Shown: positions 25,098 to 36,018, numbered from the stretch's first letter. The stretch is 64,000 bases of DNA from Roseateles terrae (GCF_014192155.1 NZ_JACHXO010000004.1:186001-250000), one strand, 5' to 3'. Notes: a model not told the origin generated them from the sequence alone. Translations and numbers: made by a program.

Positions 25098-26267
25098 TCA
25101 AGCCGCACCCAGGCTTTGGCGCACCGCGGCGATCACCCGTTCCACATCGGCATCGGTCATGGCGGTGTAGAGCGGAATGGTGACGGTGCGCTCGTAGGCC
25201 TTCTGCGAATGCGGGAACATCTTCGCCGTCAGGCCGTACCGCTCCCGCCAGTAGGGATGCTGGTGCAGCGGCACGTAATGCACGCTGCAGCCGATGCCCA
25301 GCGCAAACATGCGCTCGATGAATTCGTCGCGGCTGACCTCGGCTTCATCCGACAGGCGCAACACAAAGAGGTGCCAGCTGTGGGTGTCGCCTTCCACCGG
25401 CTGGGGCGGCAGGATCAGCGGCAGGTCGGCCAGTGCCTCGAAGTAGCGCTGCGCGATCTTCTCGCGGCGCTGCTGGAAAGCCGGCAGCCGCTTGAGCTGA
25501 TGCAGCCCCAGCGCCGCGGCAATGTCGGTCAGGTTGTACTTGAAGCCCGGCGCGACGATCTCGTAATACCAGCTTGGCACCTTGGCAGTGAAACGGTCGA
25601 AGGCATCGCGATTGATGCCATGCAGCCGCATGACACGCGCGCGCTTGGCCAGCTCGGCATCCCGCGTCACCAGCATGCCGCCTTCGCCGGTGGTCATCGT
25701 CTTGTTGGCGTAGAAGCTGAACACGGTCGCATTGCTGCCCATCGTGCCGATCAGCTCCTTCTCCAGGGTGGTCGGCAGCGCATGGGCCGCGTCTTCCACC
25801 ACCTTCAGGCCGTGCTTGCGGGCAATGTCCAGCAGCGAGAGCATGTCCGCCGCCAGGCCGGCGTAGTGCACCGGAATGATGGCCCGGGTGCGGGGGGTGA
25901 TGGCCGCTTCAATCTGGTCGATGGCGATGTTCAGCGTCTTGGGGTCGATGTCCACCAGCACCACGTCCGCCCCCATGTAACGCACCACTTCGGCAGTGGC
26001 GGTGAAGGTGTGGGTGGTGGTGATGACCTCGTCACCGGGGCCGATGCCCAGGGCTTCCAGCGCCAGATGCAGGCCGGCGGTGGCGGAGTTGACGGCCACG
26101 CATTCAATCTGCGGCTCGCCGAGGAACTCCGCAAAGGCCTGCTCGAAGCGCTTGGCCTTGGGACCGGTGGTGACCCAGCCGCTGCGCAGTGTGTCCACCA
26201 CTTCGTTGATTTCCTCCTCGCCGATCTCGGGCAGCGCAAAGGGCAGGAAGGGGAGTTTGTCAGTCAT
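25098..26267 (-). CDS. DegT/DnrJ/EryC1 sugar aminotransferase (PglE-like)
   Basis: The 389-residue PLP enzyme starts [16 protein letters not shown], has [11 protein letters not shown] (60-70), THTFTATAE (85-93), the PLP-phosphate region EDAAHA (158-163) and the Schiff-base Lys189 in [13 protein letters not shown]. It lies beside the 4,6-dehydratase and PglC-like genes, so it probably aminates UDP-4-keto-6-deoxy-GlcNAc at C4. I chose ATG at 26267. The frame is open 34 codons further upstream, but that stretch does not resemble the family. No PglD-type acetyltransferase is adjacent, so the final sugar may keep a free amine or be modified otherwise. Confidence 0.9.
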   Translation of the reverse strand: MTDKLPFLPFALPEIGEEEINEVVDTLRSGWVTTGPKAKRFEQAFAEFLGEPQIECVAVNSATAGLHLALEALGIGPGDEVITTTHTFTATAEVVRYMGADVVLVDIDPKTLNIAIDQIEAAITPRTRAIIPVHYAGLAADMLSLLDIARKHGLKVVEDAAHALPTTLEKELIGTMGSNATVFSFYANKTMTTGEGGMLVTRDAELAKRARVMRLHGINRDAFDRFTAKVPSWYYEIVAPGFKYNLTDIAAALGLHQLKRLPAFQQRREKIAQRYFEALADLPLILPPQPVEGDTHSWHLFVLRLSDEAEVSRDEFIERMFALGIGCSVHYVPLHQHPYWRERYGLTAKMFPHSQKAYERTVTIPLYTAMTDADVERVIAAVRQSLGAA

Positions 26268-26365
26268 GGTGGCGGTGATTCTTGAAGTCGGTCTCGGCGC
26301 AATGTCGCGATCAGCGGTCAGCAGTATTCGGTGGCGATCAGTGAGGCATTCATGCAGGAAGGCGT

Positions 26366-27091
26366 TCAAGCCGGCGGGTCCACCGACTTTTCAATCAAGG
26401 CGAGCACGTGGGTGCGCAGCAGCGGCACGATGTTCAGAAGGCGATAGGTCGACGGATGCAGCCGGCACACCACCCGCGCGATCGGCGGCGCCAGTGTCAC
26501 CCGCCGGACCGTGACCCGGCCCTGCGGAAACAGCGCCCGCATCCGCCGCACCGGCACGCCCCGCACATCCGGATTGCGCGGATTGTCGACGATGAAGTCA
26601 TACCAGAGCACCGCCCCACCCGGACGGACCCAGCGCCACATCGCCTGCGCCAGCCGTTGCTGCAGGGCATCGTCCAGGATGGAGGAGAACACGGTGGACT
26701 GCATCACCAGATGCTGGCTGGCCGGCTCGATCTCAGTCTGGGACGCATCGCCGGCCAGCAGGCGCACGGCACCCGGCAGCGAGGACCGTGCGGCTTCAAA
26801 GCGCTCCGGCAGCAGCTCGATGCCGGTCAGGTGCTCCGGCCGCAAGCCGATGCGCAGCATGTCCATCAGGTTGCCGCCGGCGCCGCAGCCGACCTCGGTC
26901 AGCCGCCAGTCGGCAACCGGCCCCAGGCGGCCAGCGCGCGCCGCCAGCAGGCGCAGTTGCTGCGCCTGCCGCTCATGCAGCATCTGCCAGACCTCCGGCC
27001 GCAGCAGGCTGTAGCGCTCAAGCCCGCCCAGACGCTCCTCGCGACGGGCATACCGCTGGGCAATGGCCTGGAGTTCCTGATCCTGGGGCAT
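26366..27091 (-). CDS. SAM-dependent class I methyltransferase
   Basis: The 241-residue protein has the SAM-binding motif [14 protein letters not shown] (66-79), an acidic residue at the end of strand two (GIELLPERF) and a [15 protein letters not shown] strand typical of small-molecule methyltransferases. Its location between a glycosyltransferase and an aminotransferase gene suggests methylation of a glycan or sugar residue, possibly chain capping. It has about 100-base gaps on both sides, unlike its tightly overlapping neighbours. ATG at 27091 is preferred over a TTG at 27154. Confidence 0.78.
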   Translation of the reverse strand: MPQDQELQAIAQRYARREERLGGLERYSLLRPEVWQMLHERQAQQLRLLAARAGRLGPVADWRLTEVGCGAGGNLMDMLRIGLRPEHLTGIELLPERFEAARSSLPGAVRLLAGDASQTEIEPASQHLVMQSTVFSSILDDALQQRLAQAMWRWVRPGGAVLWYDFIVDNPRNPDVRGVPVRRMRALFPQGRVTVRRVTLAPPIARVVCRLHPSTYRLLNIVPLLRTHVLALIEKSVDPPA

Positions 27092-27197
27092 GGTGGGGCG
27101 GATGGCGGAGGATGGATGGGTGGCGAGCGGGGCGACGATGGCGGCGTGGTGCAAGCGATATCGACGTGAGGAACGCGCTGATCCGAGGCCGCGACCC

Positions 27198-28415
27198 TCA
27201 GTCCGAGACCGCCTCGATGAACCGCTGTGCCAGCACCGGATAGGTGTGATGCTTCATCACGAACTCTCGCCCGTGACGGCCCATGATCTCACGCTGTGCG
27301 GCCGGCAGGCTGGCCAGCTGGCGCAGGCCCTCGGCCACCGCCCGCGGATCCTGCGGCGGCACCGTCAGGCCGGCGCCGGCTTCGGCCACCGGGTCATTGC
27401 CGGCGTCCACCGAATGCAGCACCGGACGCTGGGCCATCATGTAGTCCATCAGCTTGTTGGGCGCGATGCCAAAGCGATAGATCGGCGTGCGCTGCCACCC
27501 GATGTAGGCGATGTCAAAGCCCTGCAGCAGGGACGGAATCTGCGCCTTGGGCACCGGCGGGAACAGCGTGACGTGGGTCAGCCCTTCGTCCTTCACCCGC
27601 GCGGCCAGCCGATCCCGTTCGTGCCCACCGCCCACCAGCACAAAGGACATGGGACTGTCCTTGAGCAGCTTGGCCGCATCCAGCAGCACGTCCAGCGCGT
27701 TGGGCTGACCCATGGAGCCGGCATAACCGACGATGGTGCGGCCAGCGGCGCGTTGCGTCGCCAGATGCGCCTGGAGGGCGGCATCCACCGGCTCGCCCGG
27801 GCCCTGCCATTCGTCCAGCGTGATGCCATTGGGCACGATGTGCAGCTTCTTCAGGTCCAGGCCATGCGAGGCCATGTGCTGATGCACCTTGGGCAGCATC
27901 GACACCACCACGTCGGCATCGCGGTAGGCGTCGTTCTCCGCCTTCTGGCAGAGCATGGCGAACGGATGCCGCGGCGACATGCCGGACAGCTCGATCTGCG
28001 ACAGCGGCCACAGGTCGTGCACCTCGTAGACCAGCTTGGCCTTGGCCAGCCGCGCCACGCGCCGTGCCACCCACACATCCATCGGATAGGTGCTGGAGGC
28101 GATCACCACATCCGGTTCGAATTCACGGGCGAGGATGTCCGCGTCCTTCCAGACCTGGCGGCAGAAGGACCAGATGTTCTTGACCCGGCCGACGCCGTTG
28201 CCCTGGTACTCGGGCGTGTCGTAGAAGTGGTAGGAGACGCCGCTGAGCTGTGCGCTGCCCGGGTCCGGCTGCACCGTGCGGACGTGGGAGTAGGACGCCC
28301 CCAGGATCAGCACCTGATGCCCCGCCCTCACCCACTCGCGGGCCAGGTAGAACGGTCGGAATTCCATGCCGTGCTTGGGTGAGCCGGCGTAATGATTGAT
28401 GAGGAGCAGCTTCAT
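27198..28415 (-). CDS. GT4-family glycosyltransferase (WbuB-like)
   Basis: The 405-residue GT-B enzyme has the N-terminal element LLLINHYAGSPKHGMEFRPF, a VYEVHDLWPLS motif (about 149-159) and the donor-site region VGYAGSMGQPNALDVLLDA, followed by a nucleotide-sugar-binding Glu region near APNKLMDYM. The HDLWP form is typical of WbuB-like transferases of amino-deoxyhexoses such as FucNAc. That would match the WbpM-type sugar made by this cluster. It overlaps the next upstream gene (28412) by four bases. Confidence 0.85.
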   Translation of the reverse strand: MKLLLINHYAGSPKHGMEFRPFYLAREWVRAGHQVLILGASYSHVRTVQPDPGSAQLSGVSYHFYDTPEYQGNGVGRVKNIWSFCRQVWKDADILAREFEPDVVIASSTYPMDVWVARRVARLAKAKLVYEVHDLWPLSQIELSGMSPRHPFAMLCQKAENDAYRDADVVVSMLPKVHQHMASHGLDLKKLHIVPNGITLDEWQGPGEPVDAALQAHLATQRAAGRTIVGYAGSMGQPNALDVLLDAAKLLKDSPMSFVLVGGGHERDRLAARVKDEGLTHVTLFPPVPKAQIPSLLQGFDIAYIGWQRTPIYRFGIAPNKLMDYMMAQRPVLHSVDAGNDPVAEAGAGLTVPPQDPRAVAEGLRQLASLPAAQREIMGRHGREFVMKHHTYPVLAQRFIEAVSD

Positions 28416-29482
28416 AGGGCGTTGAGTCGTGCCACGAAGCGCTTCACCGCCGGGCCGAAGAGGGCGTTGTGCGCCACCCAGGCCCGGTTGGCCGCGCCCA
28501 TCGCATCGATGTGGGCATCACCAGCCAGGGCGGCCAGCCGGGCCGGCAGGCCCGTCAGCGCGTCCGGACCGGACAGGATCAGGCCATGCCGTCCTTCACC
28601 CAGCAACTCATGGTTGGCAGGCAGATCGGACAGCAACGGCAGACATTCATGGGCCATGGCCTCGATCACCGAGACCGACACCGAATCACTCTCCGGCAGG
28701 CTTACAAACCATCGGGCCTGGGCATAGTGGCGGCCCTGGGCGACGGCATCCAGCCGGCCGAGGAACTCGACCCGCTCGGCAATGCCCAGACTGCGCACCT
28801 GGTCGTGCAGCGCGTCGCGCAGCGAGCCGTCATTGGCCACCAGCAAACGGGCGGTCGGCTGCTGGGCCGCCACAGCGGCAAAGGCTTCGATCACCCGCTG
28901 CGGCCGGTAGATGGGCTCCAGGCCTCGATTGGCATAGAACAGCCACGGCTGCTTGCGCACGTTCTGCTTGGGCAGCGCTTCCAGGCCAAACGGGAAGGTC
29001 ATCACCTCCCCCGCGCCGAGTTCCTTCATGCGCTGCGCCATGTGCTCGGAATCGGAGGTGGTGAGGGTGCAGGCCTGCAGCACCTGGCGCGTCAGCCAGC
29101 GGTAGCCCCAGCCCTGGTTGGGCGTGACGAGAATGTCACTGCCCCAGGCGGAGCCGACGATGCGCGCCCGCAGCCGCCAGCCCTTGCGGGCCGCCCAGGC
29201 CAGCGTGCCGTGAGAGGTGAGGTAGTGCGGATGCAGCCAGTCGGCATCCACCCGGGCGAGCCATTGGCCCAGGCGCGGCAGTTGCTGGATCACCGCCAGG
29301 TTGCCACCGCCGTGGTCGGGCCGGGTGTCCAGCGCCAGGCGCCGGTCTTCCGGAATCAGGAAGCTGAACTCGGGCGCAAAGCCGCGGGTCGAGGCGGCCC
29401 ACAGTTCCACCTGGTCCACCAGGGCACGCGCCCACTTCAGGAGATGCGGGCTTTCTCCGTCACCGATCAGGACTAGTCTCAT
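28412..29482 (-). CDS. GT4-family glycosyltransferase
   Basis: The 356-residue GT-B protein has MRLVLIGDGESPHLLKWARAL at its start, a SAWGSDI element near residue 112 that is common in this group, and a C-terminal donor domain with LFYANRGLEPIYRPQRVIEAF and PESDSVSVSVIEAMA, the ExxxxxxxE-like region of GT4. It overlaps both neighbours by four bases, so it is co-translated with the second cluster. The sugar it transfers is not known. Confidence 0.82.
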   Translation of the reverse strand: MRLVLIGDGESPHLLKWARALVDQVELWAASTRGFAPEFSFLIPEDRRLALDTRPDHGGGNLAVIQQLPRLGQWLARVDADWLHPHYLTSHGTLAWAARKGWRLRARIVGSAWGSDILVTPNQGWGYRWLTRQVLQACTLTTSDSEHMAQRMKELGAGEVMTFPFGLEALPKQNVRKQPWLFYANRGLEPIYRPQRVIEAFAAVAAQQPTARLLVANDGSLRDALHDQVRSLGIAERVEFLGRLDAVAQGRHYAQARWFVSLPESDSVSVSVIEAMAHECLPLLSDLPANHELLGEGRHGLILSGPDALTGLPARLAALAGDAHIDAMGAANRAWVAHNALFGPAVKRFVARLNAL

Positions 29483-30093
29483 GGGGAATCCGGGGCATCG
29501 GCGGGCGTGCTGCCCGCCCAGTCCTTGTAGAAGGGCATCAGTTCCGGATGCTCGCGCAGCAGCCGTTCATCCATGCGGCGGGTGTCGCCGACCACCTTGG
29601 CGGGCTGGCCGGCCAGGATGGCAAAGTCCGGATGCTCGCCGCTCACCAGACTGTAGGCGGAGACGATGGAACCGCGCCCCAGCCGGGTGCCGGGCAACAG
29701 CGTCGCATGGGCGCCGATGAAGCAGAAGTCGCCAATGTTCACCGGAGCGGTGAAGTAGGCCTTCTTCTCCGGCACGCGGACGTATTCCCGTCCATACAGG
29801 CGGATGGCCGCATGGCTGGAGTGGGTGAAGATGCCGGTGAAGAACCCGATCTGGCAGCCCTCTCCGATGCGCAGGCCATAAGTGGCATCCAGCACGCTGA
29901 AGTGGCCAATGAAGACATGGTCGCCCACGTCCAGCCGCTCGCGCGCGAACACGATGCTGGTGTTGCTGATGCGGGTCTGCGGCAGCCAGGTGCCGTCCCC
30001 CCGGATGAAGCCGCCCACCATGCGGGTGCCCCACAGTCGCGAGACCAGCATCTTGACCGGCTGCCAGAGCCTTCGTCGCAGGCTTGCTTTCAT
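29479..30093 (-). CDS. Left-handed beta-helix (hexapeptide) acyltransferase
   Basis: The 204-residue protein shows repeated hexapeptide-like turns (SVLDATYGLRIGEGCQIG, VNIGDFCFIGAHATLLPGTRLG) and the typical ending ILAGQPAKVVGD. This is the fold of sugar O- or N-acetyltransferases such as WcaB/WcaF or NodL. It lacks the N-terminal Rossmann-like part of PglD, so it is more likely an O-acetyltransferase of the glycan than a bacillosamine N-acetyltransferase. It overlaps the flippase gene by four bases. Confidence 0.82.
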   Translation of the reverse strand: MKASLRRRLWQPVKMLVSRLWGTRMVGGFIRGDGTWLPQTRISNTSIVFARERLDVGDHVFIGHFSVLDATYGLRIGEGCQIGFFTGIFTHSSHAAIRLYGREYVRVPEKKAYFTAPVNIGDFCFIGAHATLLPGTRLGRGSIVSAYSLVSGEHPDFAILAGQPAKVVGDTRRMDERLLREHPELMPFYKDWAGSTPADAPDSP

Positions 30094-31313
30094 GTGGCGA
30101 AGAGTCCGTCCTTGTGTTTCCAGTGCGCCAGGGCCCAGAAGTAATAACCGAAGTAGAGCGTCATGGTGACCGAGACGCCCCAGGCCGCGCCGATCAGGCC
30201 GCCCTGCAGCAGGCCGATACCCAGGCCGCCGACAAAGGCCACCTGCCCCACCAGCGCCAGCCGCAGGGCCCAGCCCTGGGCCTGCCAGGCCATGGTGGTG
30301 ACCGCCAGCGGCGAAGCGATGAAATGCACTGCGACATACGGCGCCAGCGCCCGCGCGAGTTCGCCGGCATCCTGCCAGCGTTCACCGAAGGCCCAGGAAA
30401 AAAGCGAGGGACCCCAGACGGTCAGCACCGCTGCCAACGGGACGGCGAACGCCGCCAGCGCCGCCATGGCCTGACGCACCAGACGCAGCGCCTCCTCCGG
30501 CGAGCGGGCCGCCACGAGGCGCGGATACAGGGTCTGCGACAGGGCGCCGCCCACGAGGCCAGCCGGCGCCTTCAGGTAGCGCAGAGCCAGCGCCCAGTAG
30601 CCGGCGGATGCGTCGCCCGCCAGTGACGACAGCAGCAGCAACGCAACGCTGTCCTGCAGCGCGCCGGCAAAGGCATGCGGTGTGTTGAGCAGTGGAAAGT
30701 CCTTGTGACGGCGGGCGAGAGCGACGAGACCGGCGCGGTCCTGGCCCAGCACCGAGCGCCAGCCGTTCACCGGACGGGCCACGGTGGCCAGCCACAGCGC
30801 AGCCGCCAGCCCGGCCAGGATGGGCCCGAGCAGCAGACCGACCGCACTGAAGGCAGCCAGTCCCAGGGCGACCTGCAACAGCGAAGCGCCGCCGTACTGC
30901 AGCAGGCGCGCAGCCGCGAGCGCATGGAAGGCGCTGGCGCGGGTGGCCCAGAGCGTCATCGCCTGCGCCAGCGCACCCGCCAGCACCGCCAGGCCCAGCC
31001 ACAGGGCCAGATCCAGGTCCTGCCACGTCGCCCAGGCCCACCCGATCAACGCACTGGTCAGCGTCACTGCCGCCAGCACTCGCAGGCACAGCGCCATCAG
31101 GCGCGCGGCCTGGTCAGCATCTTTTTCCAGCGGCAGCGCGAATTCGTAGCGGGCGCAGCCCACCACCGCCACATTGGTGGCGACCGTCCAGACGAGGCTG
31201 AAGTGGCCGAATTCGATGGGGGAGTACAGACGCGTGATCCACGGCCCCAGCAGCAGCGGCAACAGCTGCGCCAGAGCGCCGCCGGCCAGCAGGGTCAGCG
31301 TGGCACGCAGCAT
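30090..31313 (-). CDS. Polysaccharide flippase (Wzx-like), second cluster
   Basis: The 407-residue protein has about 12 hydrophobic segments. Its start, MLRATLTLLAGGALAQLLPLLLG with PWITRLYSPIEFG after it, is a classic beginning for polysaccharide biosynthesis/oligosaccharide flippase proteins (MOP superfamily). ATG at 31313 was chosen because the upstream part of the open frame is Pro/Arg-rich and overlaps wbpE. It should export the repeat unit built by the minus-strand cluster. No Wzy-like gene accompanies it in this window. Confidence 0.87.
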   Translation of the reverse strand: MLRATLTLLAGGALAQLLPLLLGPWITRLYSPIEFGHFSLVWTVATNVAVVGCARYEFALPLEKDADQAARLMALCLRVLAAVTLTSALIGWAWATWQDLDLALWLGLAVLAGALAQAMTLWATRASAFHALAAARLLQYGGASLLQVALGLAAFSAVGLLLGPILAGLAAALWLATVARPVNGWRSVLGQDRAGLVALARRHKDFPLLNTPHAFAGALQDSVALLLLSSLAGDASAGYWALALRYLKAPAGLVGGALSQTLYPRLVAARSPEEALRLVRQAMAALAAFAVPLAAVLTVWGPSLFSWAFGERWQDAGELARALAPYVAVHFIASPLAVTTMAWQAQGWALRLALVGQVAFVGGLGIGLLQGGLIGAAWGVSVTMTLYFGYYFWALAHWKHKDGLFAT

Positions 31314-31317
31314 GAGT

Positions 31318-32601
31318 TCAGGCGGTGCGCGCGGGGGCGTTGGCGTTGACGGATCCGGGCGCAGTTGCAGCGGCAGAAGCGGCCGTCGCCTGTGCGTCAC
31401 GGAGCGCATCACGCAATGCAGCGACCACCTGGTCCTGCTGCGCGTGGGTCAGGTCCGGGCTCATCGGCAGGCTCATCACCTGGGCCGCCGCGGCGTCAGC
31501 ATGCGGCAGGGGCGCAGGCACCCGGCACCGGTCCGCATACGCCGCCTGACGATGCAGCGGACGCGGATAGTGGATCGCCGTGGGAATGCCCGCGGCCTTC
31601 AGGTTCTGGATCACGGCCTCGCGATGCGCCACCTGCACGGTGAACTGCGCCCAGACGCAGTCCCGGTCCGGACGCACGGCCAGCCGCTGCAGCGGCAGAT
31701 CGGCCAGCAGTTGCTGATACCGGTCACCCAGGCTGAGGCGCTGCTGCACTTCCCAGTCAAAGCGCTCCAGCTTGCCCAGCACGATGGCGCATTGCAGCGT
31801 GTCCATACGGCCGCCGACCCCCACGCGGGTGTGGGTGTAGCGCTGGCTCTGGCCATGCACGCGAATCTCGCGGGCGGCCTGGGCCAGGGTGTCGTCGTTG
31901 GTGAACAGCGCGCCTCCATCCCCATAACAGCCCAGCGGCTTGCTGGGGAAGAAACTGGTCGCCCCCCAGGTGGAGAGGCCGCAGGAGCGGCGCACGCCGC
32001 CATGGCCTTCTCGGCGGGCTCTCTCGTCGGCTCTCTCGTCGGCTCTCTCGTCGGCATTTTCGCCTGCGGGTCCGCTTGCAGTTCCGCCCTCTGCCCCGCG
32101 ATAGCTGGCACCGAAGCTCTGAGCCGCATCCTCGATCACCGGAATGCCGCCGTGGCGGGCCGCGATCGCATTAATCGCATCCATGTCCGCCACCTGGCCA
32201 TACAGACTGACCGGCATGATGGCGCGGGTGCGGTCGGTGATGGCGGCTTCGATCAATCGCGCGTCGATGTTGCAGGTGTCCGGCTCGATGTCGACGAACA
32301 CTGGCACGCCGCCGAGCAGCACGATCACTTCCGCCGTGGCGGCGAAGGTGAACGGCGTGGTGATGACCTCATCCCCCGGCTGCAGGTCCAGCGCCATCAG
32401 CGCGATCAGCAGCGCTTCAGTGCCGCTGGCCACGGTGATGCAGTGCTTCACGCCAACATAGGCCGCGAGCTGCTGCTCAAGCTCCTGCACTTCCGGCCCC
32501 ATGATGTACTGGCCGTGGTCCAGCACCGCCTGGATGCGGGCGTCGATGGACGTCTTCAGCGCCGCGTACTGGGACTTCAGATCGATGAAGGGCAGGCTCA
32601 T
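31318..32601 (-). CDS. wbpE: UDP-2-acetamido-3-ketoglucuronate aminotransferase (WbpE-like) with an unusual insertion
   Basis: This 427-residue DegT-family enzyme has [12 protein letters not shown] (5-16), [10 protein letters not shown] (59-68), [11 protein letters not shown] (157-167) and the PLP lysine Lys221 in [15 protein letters not shown]. Between YRG (167-169) and RRSCGLST (204-211) it has about 34 extra residues that normal WbpE lacks. The insert contains three near-identical ADER units encoded by a perfect 12-bp tandem repeat. The C-terminal tail is Ala-rich and also longer than usual. The enzyme aminates C3 of UDP-3-keto-GlcNAcA using glutamate. wbpD follows with a four-base overlap. 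Confidence 0.92.
   Translation of the reverse strand: MSLPFIDLKSQYAALKTSIDARIQAVLDHGQYIMGPEVQELEQQLAAYVGVKHCITVASGTEALLIALMALDLQPGDEVITTPFTFAATAEVIVLLGGVPVFVDIEPDTCNIDARLIEAAITDRTRAIMPVSLYGQVADMDAINAIAARHGGIPVIEDAAQSFGASYRGAEGGTASGPAGENADERADERADERARREGHGGVRRSCGLSTWGATSFFPSKPLGCYGDGGALFTNDDTLAQAAREIRVHGQSQRYTHTRVGVGGRMDTLQCAIVLGKLERFDWEVQQRLSLGDRYQQLLADLPLQRLAVRPDRDCVWAQFTVQVAHREAVIQNLKAAGIPTAIHYPRPLHRQAAYADRCRVPAPLPHADAAAAQVMSLPMSPDLTHAQQDQVVAALRDALRDAQATAASAAATAPGSVNANAPARTA
32017..32055. repeat. Perfect 12-bp tandem repeat inside wbpE
   Basis: The unit GGCTCTCTCGTC is present three times in a row (32017-32028, 32029-32040, 32041-32052), followed by GGC. Because the unit is 12 bases, gain or loss of copies would keep the wbpE frame and change the number of Asp-Glu-Arg-Ala units in the protein. 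Confidence 0.97.
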
Positions 32602-33194
32602 GCCTTGGACTCCGGGGACGACATCAGGCGCAGGCCGTGGTCGCTGAGTTCATACACCTCCCCACTGCCGGGGCAGGTGGCACGGCCATGGCCGGCCACC
32701 GGGAGGTCGAGTTTTTCGCCATGGCGGCTCATCCAGCCGATCTGGCGGGCGGGCACACCGACCATCAGCGCATGGGGCGGCACATCGCCCTTGACCACGG
32801 CGCCGGCGCCCACAAAGGCGTATTCGCCCACGGTCGCGCCGCAGACGATGGTGCAGTTGGCGCCGAGCGTTGCACCGCGGCGCACCAGGGTGCGGCGGTA
32901 TTCGTTCTTGCGCGGCACGGCCGAGCGCGGGTTGTAGACGTTGGTGAAGACCATGGACGGGCCGCAGAAGACGTCGTCCTCCAGCGTCACCGCGTCGTAG
33001 ACCGATACCTGATTCTGGATCTTCACATTGCGGCCGATGCTCACATCGTTGCCGACAAAGACGCCCTGCCCCAGCGAGCAGTCCGGACCGATGCGGGCGC
33101 CCGCGCACACATGACTGAAATGCCAGACCTTGGTGTTGTCACCGATCTGGGCGCCGTCATCCACCACGGCCGAGGCGTGCTGCCAGAACGCCAT
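32598..33194 (-). CDS. wbpD: UDP-2-acetamido-3-amino-glucuronate N-acetyltransferase (WbpD-like)
   Basis: The 198-residue left-handed beta-helix protein has the WbpD-type sequence [20 protein letters not shown], the loop [15 protein letters not shown], and [16 protein letters not shown]. It N-acetylates the 3-amino group after WbpE, giving UDP-GlcNAc3NAcA. wbpB, wbpD and wbpE are adjacent with four-base overlaps or a two-base gap, as in pathways for di-N-acetylated uronic acids in Pseudomonas and Bordetella. The C-terminal 35 residues, including [19 protein letters not shown], form a tail beyond the helix. Confidence 0.93.
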   Translation of the reverse strand: MAFWQHASAVVDDGAQIGDNTKVWHFSHVCAGARIGPDCSLGQGVFVGNDVSIGRNVKIQNQVSVYDAVTLEDDVFCGPSMVFTNVYNPRSAVPRKNEYRRTLVRRGATLGANCTIVCGATVGEYAFVGAGAVVKGDVPPHALMVGVPARQIGWMSRHGEKLDLPVAGHGRATCPGSGEVYELSDHGLRLMSSPESKA

Positions 33195-33196
33195 GC

Positions 33197-34252
33197 TCAG
33201 AACACCAGCGGCAGGCCGACGCGCTGGCCATCGCGGGCGCTGCGATAGCAGGCCACCAGCAGCTCCAGCGAGCGCAGACCTTCGTAGCCATCGACCTGCG
33301 CATGGGCTTCACCGCGCAGGGTCTGGATGACGTTGTCGTAGTAGGCCGCATGGCCGAAGCCATAGACGCTGGTGGTCTCATAGCTGGCGTTCTTGACTCG
33401 CTCATCATCCGGATGCGGCGTGTCAAAGGCCCAGTGCTCGATCTTGTTGACGGCCGTGCCGCCGATCTTGACCGTACCCTTTTCACCCAGGACGGTGATC
33501 GAGCCTTCCAGGTTCTGCGGATAGGTCAGCATGGTGACGTTGATGCTGGCCAGTCCGCCGTGACGCAGGCGCAGGCTCATCACGCCGGTGTCTTCGGCTT
33601 CGATGTCACGGTCCAGCGTGGCGGTGTAGGCATGCACGTTGTCCACCGGGCCGACCAGCCAGTCCAGCAGGTCCACATAGTGGCTGGCCTGGTTCATGAA
33701 GGCGCCGCCGTCCATGTCCCAGCGGCCGCGCCAGCGCGCGGCGTCGTAATAACTTTGCGGTCGGGTCCAGAACACGTTGACGGTGCTCATGAAGATGCGG
33801 CCGAAGCGGCCCTGGTCCAGCGCCTGCTTCACCAGCTGCACCGTGGCATTGAGCCGGTTCTGCTTGACCACGAACAGCTTCACGCCGGCATCGCGGCAGG
33901 CCCGGACCATGGCCTGGCCTTCCTCGAACTTGGTGGCCATCGGCTTCTCGCTCAGAACGTGGCGGCCGGCCCGCGCGGCGGTGATGGCCTGCTGGGCATG
34001 CAGCCCGCTGGGGGTGGCCAGCACGACCAGGTCGGCATCGCTGCCGGCCAGCAGCGCCTCCAGCGACTCGAAACCGGGCACCCCGGTCTGGGCCATCGCG
34101 TCTTTCAGTGCTTCGGGGCGGTTGTCGCAGACGGCCACCAGCTCGGCGCGTGCCTGATGGCGACCCAGCGCCTCCAGATGGTTCTTGGAGATGCGGCCGC
34201 AGCCGACCAGGGCGACACGGATCTTGCGGTCCAGGATGGGGAACAGAGGCAT
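33197..34252 (-). CDS. wbpB: UDP-GlcNAcA 3-dehydrogenase (WbpB/WlbA-like, Gfo/Idh/MocA family)
   Basis: The 351-residue oxidoreductase starts [18 protein letters not shown] (12-29) and has the conserved SEKPMA motif (101-106, with Lys103) and a downstream [21 protein letters not shown]-type catalytic segment containing Asp and His. These define the Gfo/Idh/MocA fold and fit WbpB/WlbA, which oxidises C3 of UDP-GlcNAcA. ATG at 34252 is chosen over an upstream TTG. It is the first gene of the minus-strand cluster and is transcribed divergently from lysS. Confidence 0.92.
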   Translation of the reverse strand: MPLFPILDRKIRVALVGCGRISKNHLEALGRHQARAELVAVCDNRPEALKDAMAQTGVPGFESLEALLAGSDADLVVLATPSGLHAQQAITAARAGRHVLSEKPMATKFEEGQAMVRACRDAGVKLFVVKQNRLNATVQLVKQALDQGRFGRIFMSTVNVFWTRPQSYYDAARWRGRWDMDGGAFMNQASHYVDLLDWLVGPVDNVHAYTATLDRDIEAEDTGVMSLRLRHGGLASINVTMLTYPQNLEGSITVLGEKGTVKIGGTAVNKIEHWAFDTPHPDDERVKNASYETTSVYGFGHAAYYDNVIQTLRGEAHAQVDGYEGLRSLELLVACYRSARDGQRVGLPLVF

Positions 34253-34311
34253 AAGCAGCGCAATCGACGACAAAACGCGACGGAAATGCCGCGGGTGCGG
34301 CCAAGCGGCAA

Positions 34312-34339
34312 ATTTTAAGGGCGGATGACCACTTAAAAT
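34312..34339. promoter_or_regulatory. Symmetric divergent -10-like dyad between wbpB and lysS
   Basis: ATTTTAAG (34312-34319) and CTTAAAAT (34332-34339) are exact inverted copies with a 12-base spacer in the 110-base divergent intergenic region. On each strand the arm contains TAAAAT, a plausible -10 element, so the dyad may be two back-to-back promoters. The lysS leader would be only about 17-20 bases. No clear -35 was found. Confidence 0.4.
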
Positions 34340-34362
34340 GCCGCCAGCTTCAACGAGTTCAT

Positions 34363-35910
<1,548 letters not shown>

Positions 35911-35950
35911 GGCATCCGAGGACCGACGCGCCCGGTCTCGGGCGCATCAA

Positions 35951-35986
35951 AAAAAGCCGCTGGGGCCTGGCCCGCAGCGGCTTTTT
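35951..35986. terminator. Strong bidirectional intrinsic terminator
   Basis: AAAAAGCCGCTG (35951-35962) and CAGCGGCTTTTT (35975-35986) form a 12-bp stem with a 12-base loop, with an A-run on the left and a T-run on the right. It can serve lysS on the plus strand and the DUF4148 gene on the minus strand, whose stop is at 36019. Confidence 0.9.
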
Positions 35987-36018
35987 CTTTGGCGGCCCCA
36001 GCTCGGGCCTGCACAGGA

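Noticed and set aside
31174-32937. A 587-codon plus-strand open frame opposite the flippase, wbpE and wbpD genes
   Set aside because: It contains [13 protein letters not shown] only because it reads the 12-bp repeat antisense. The three minus-strand genes explain the sequence fully.
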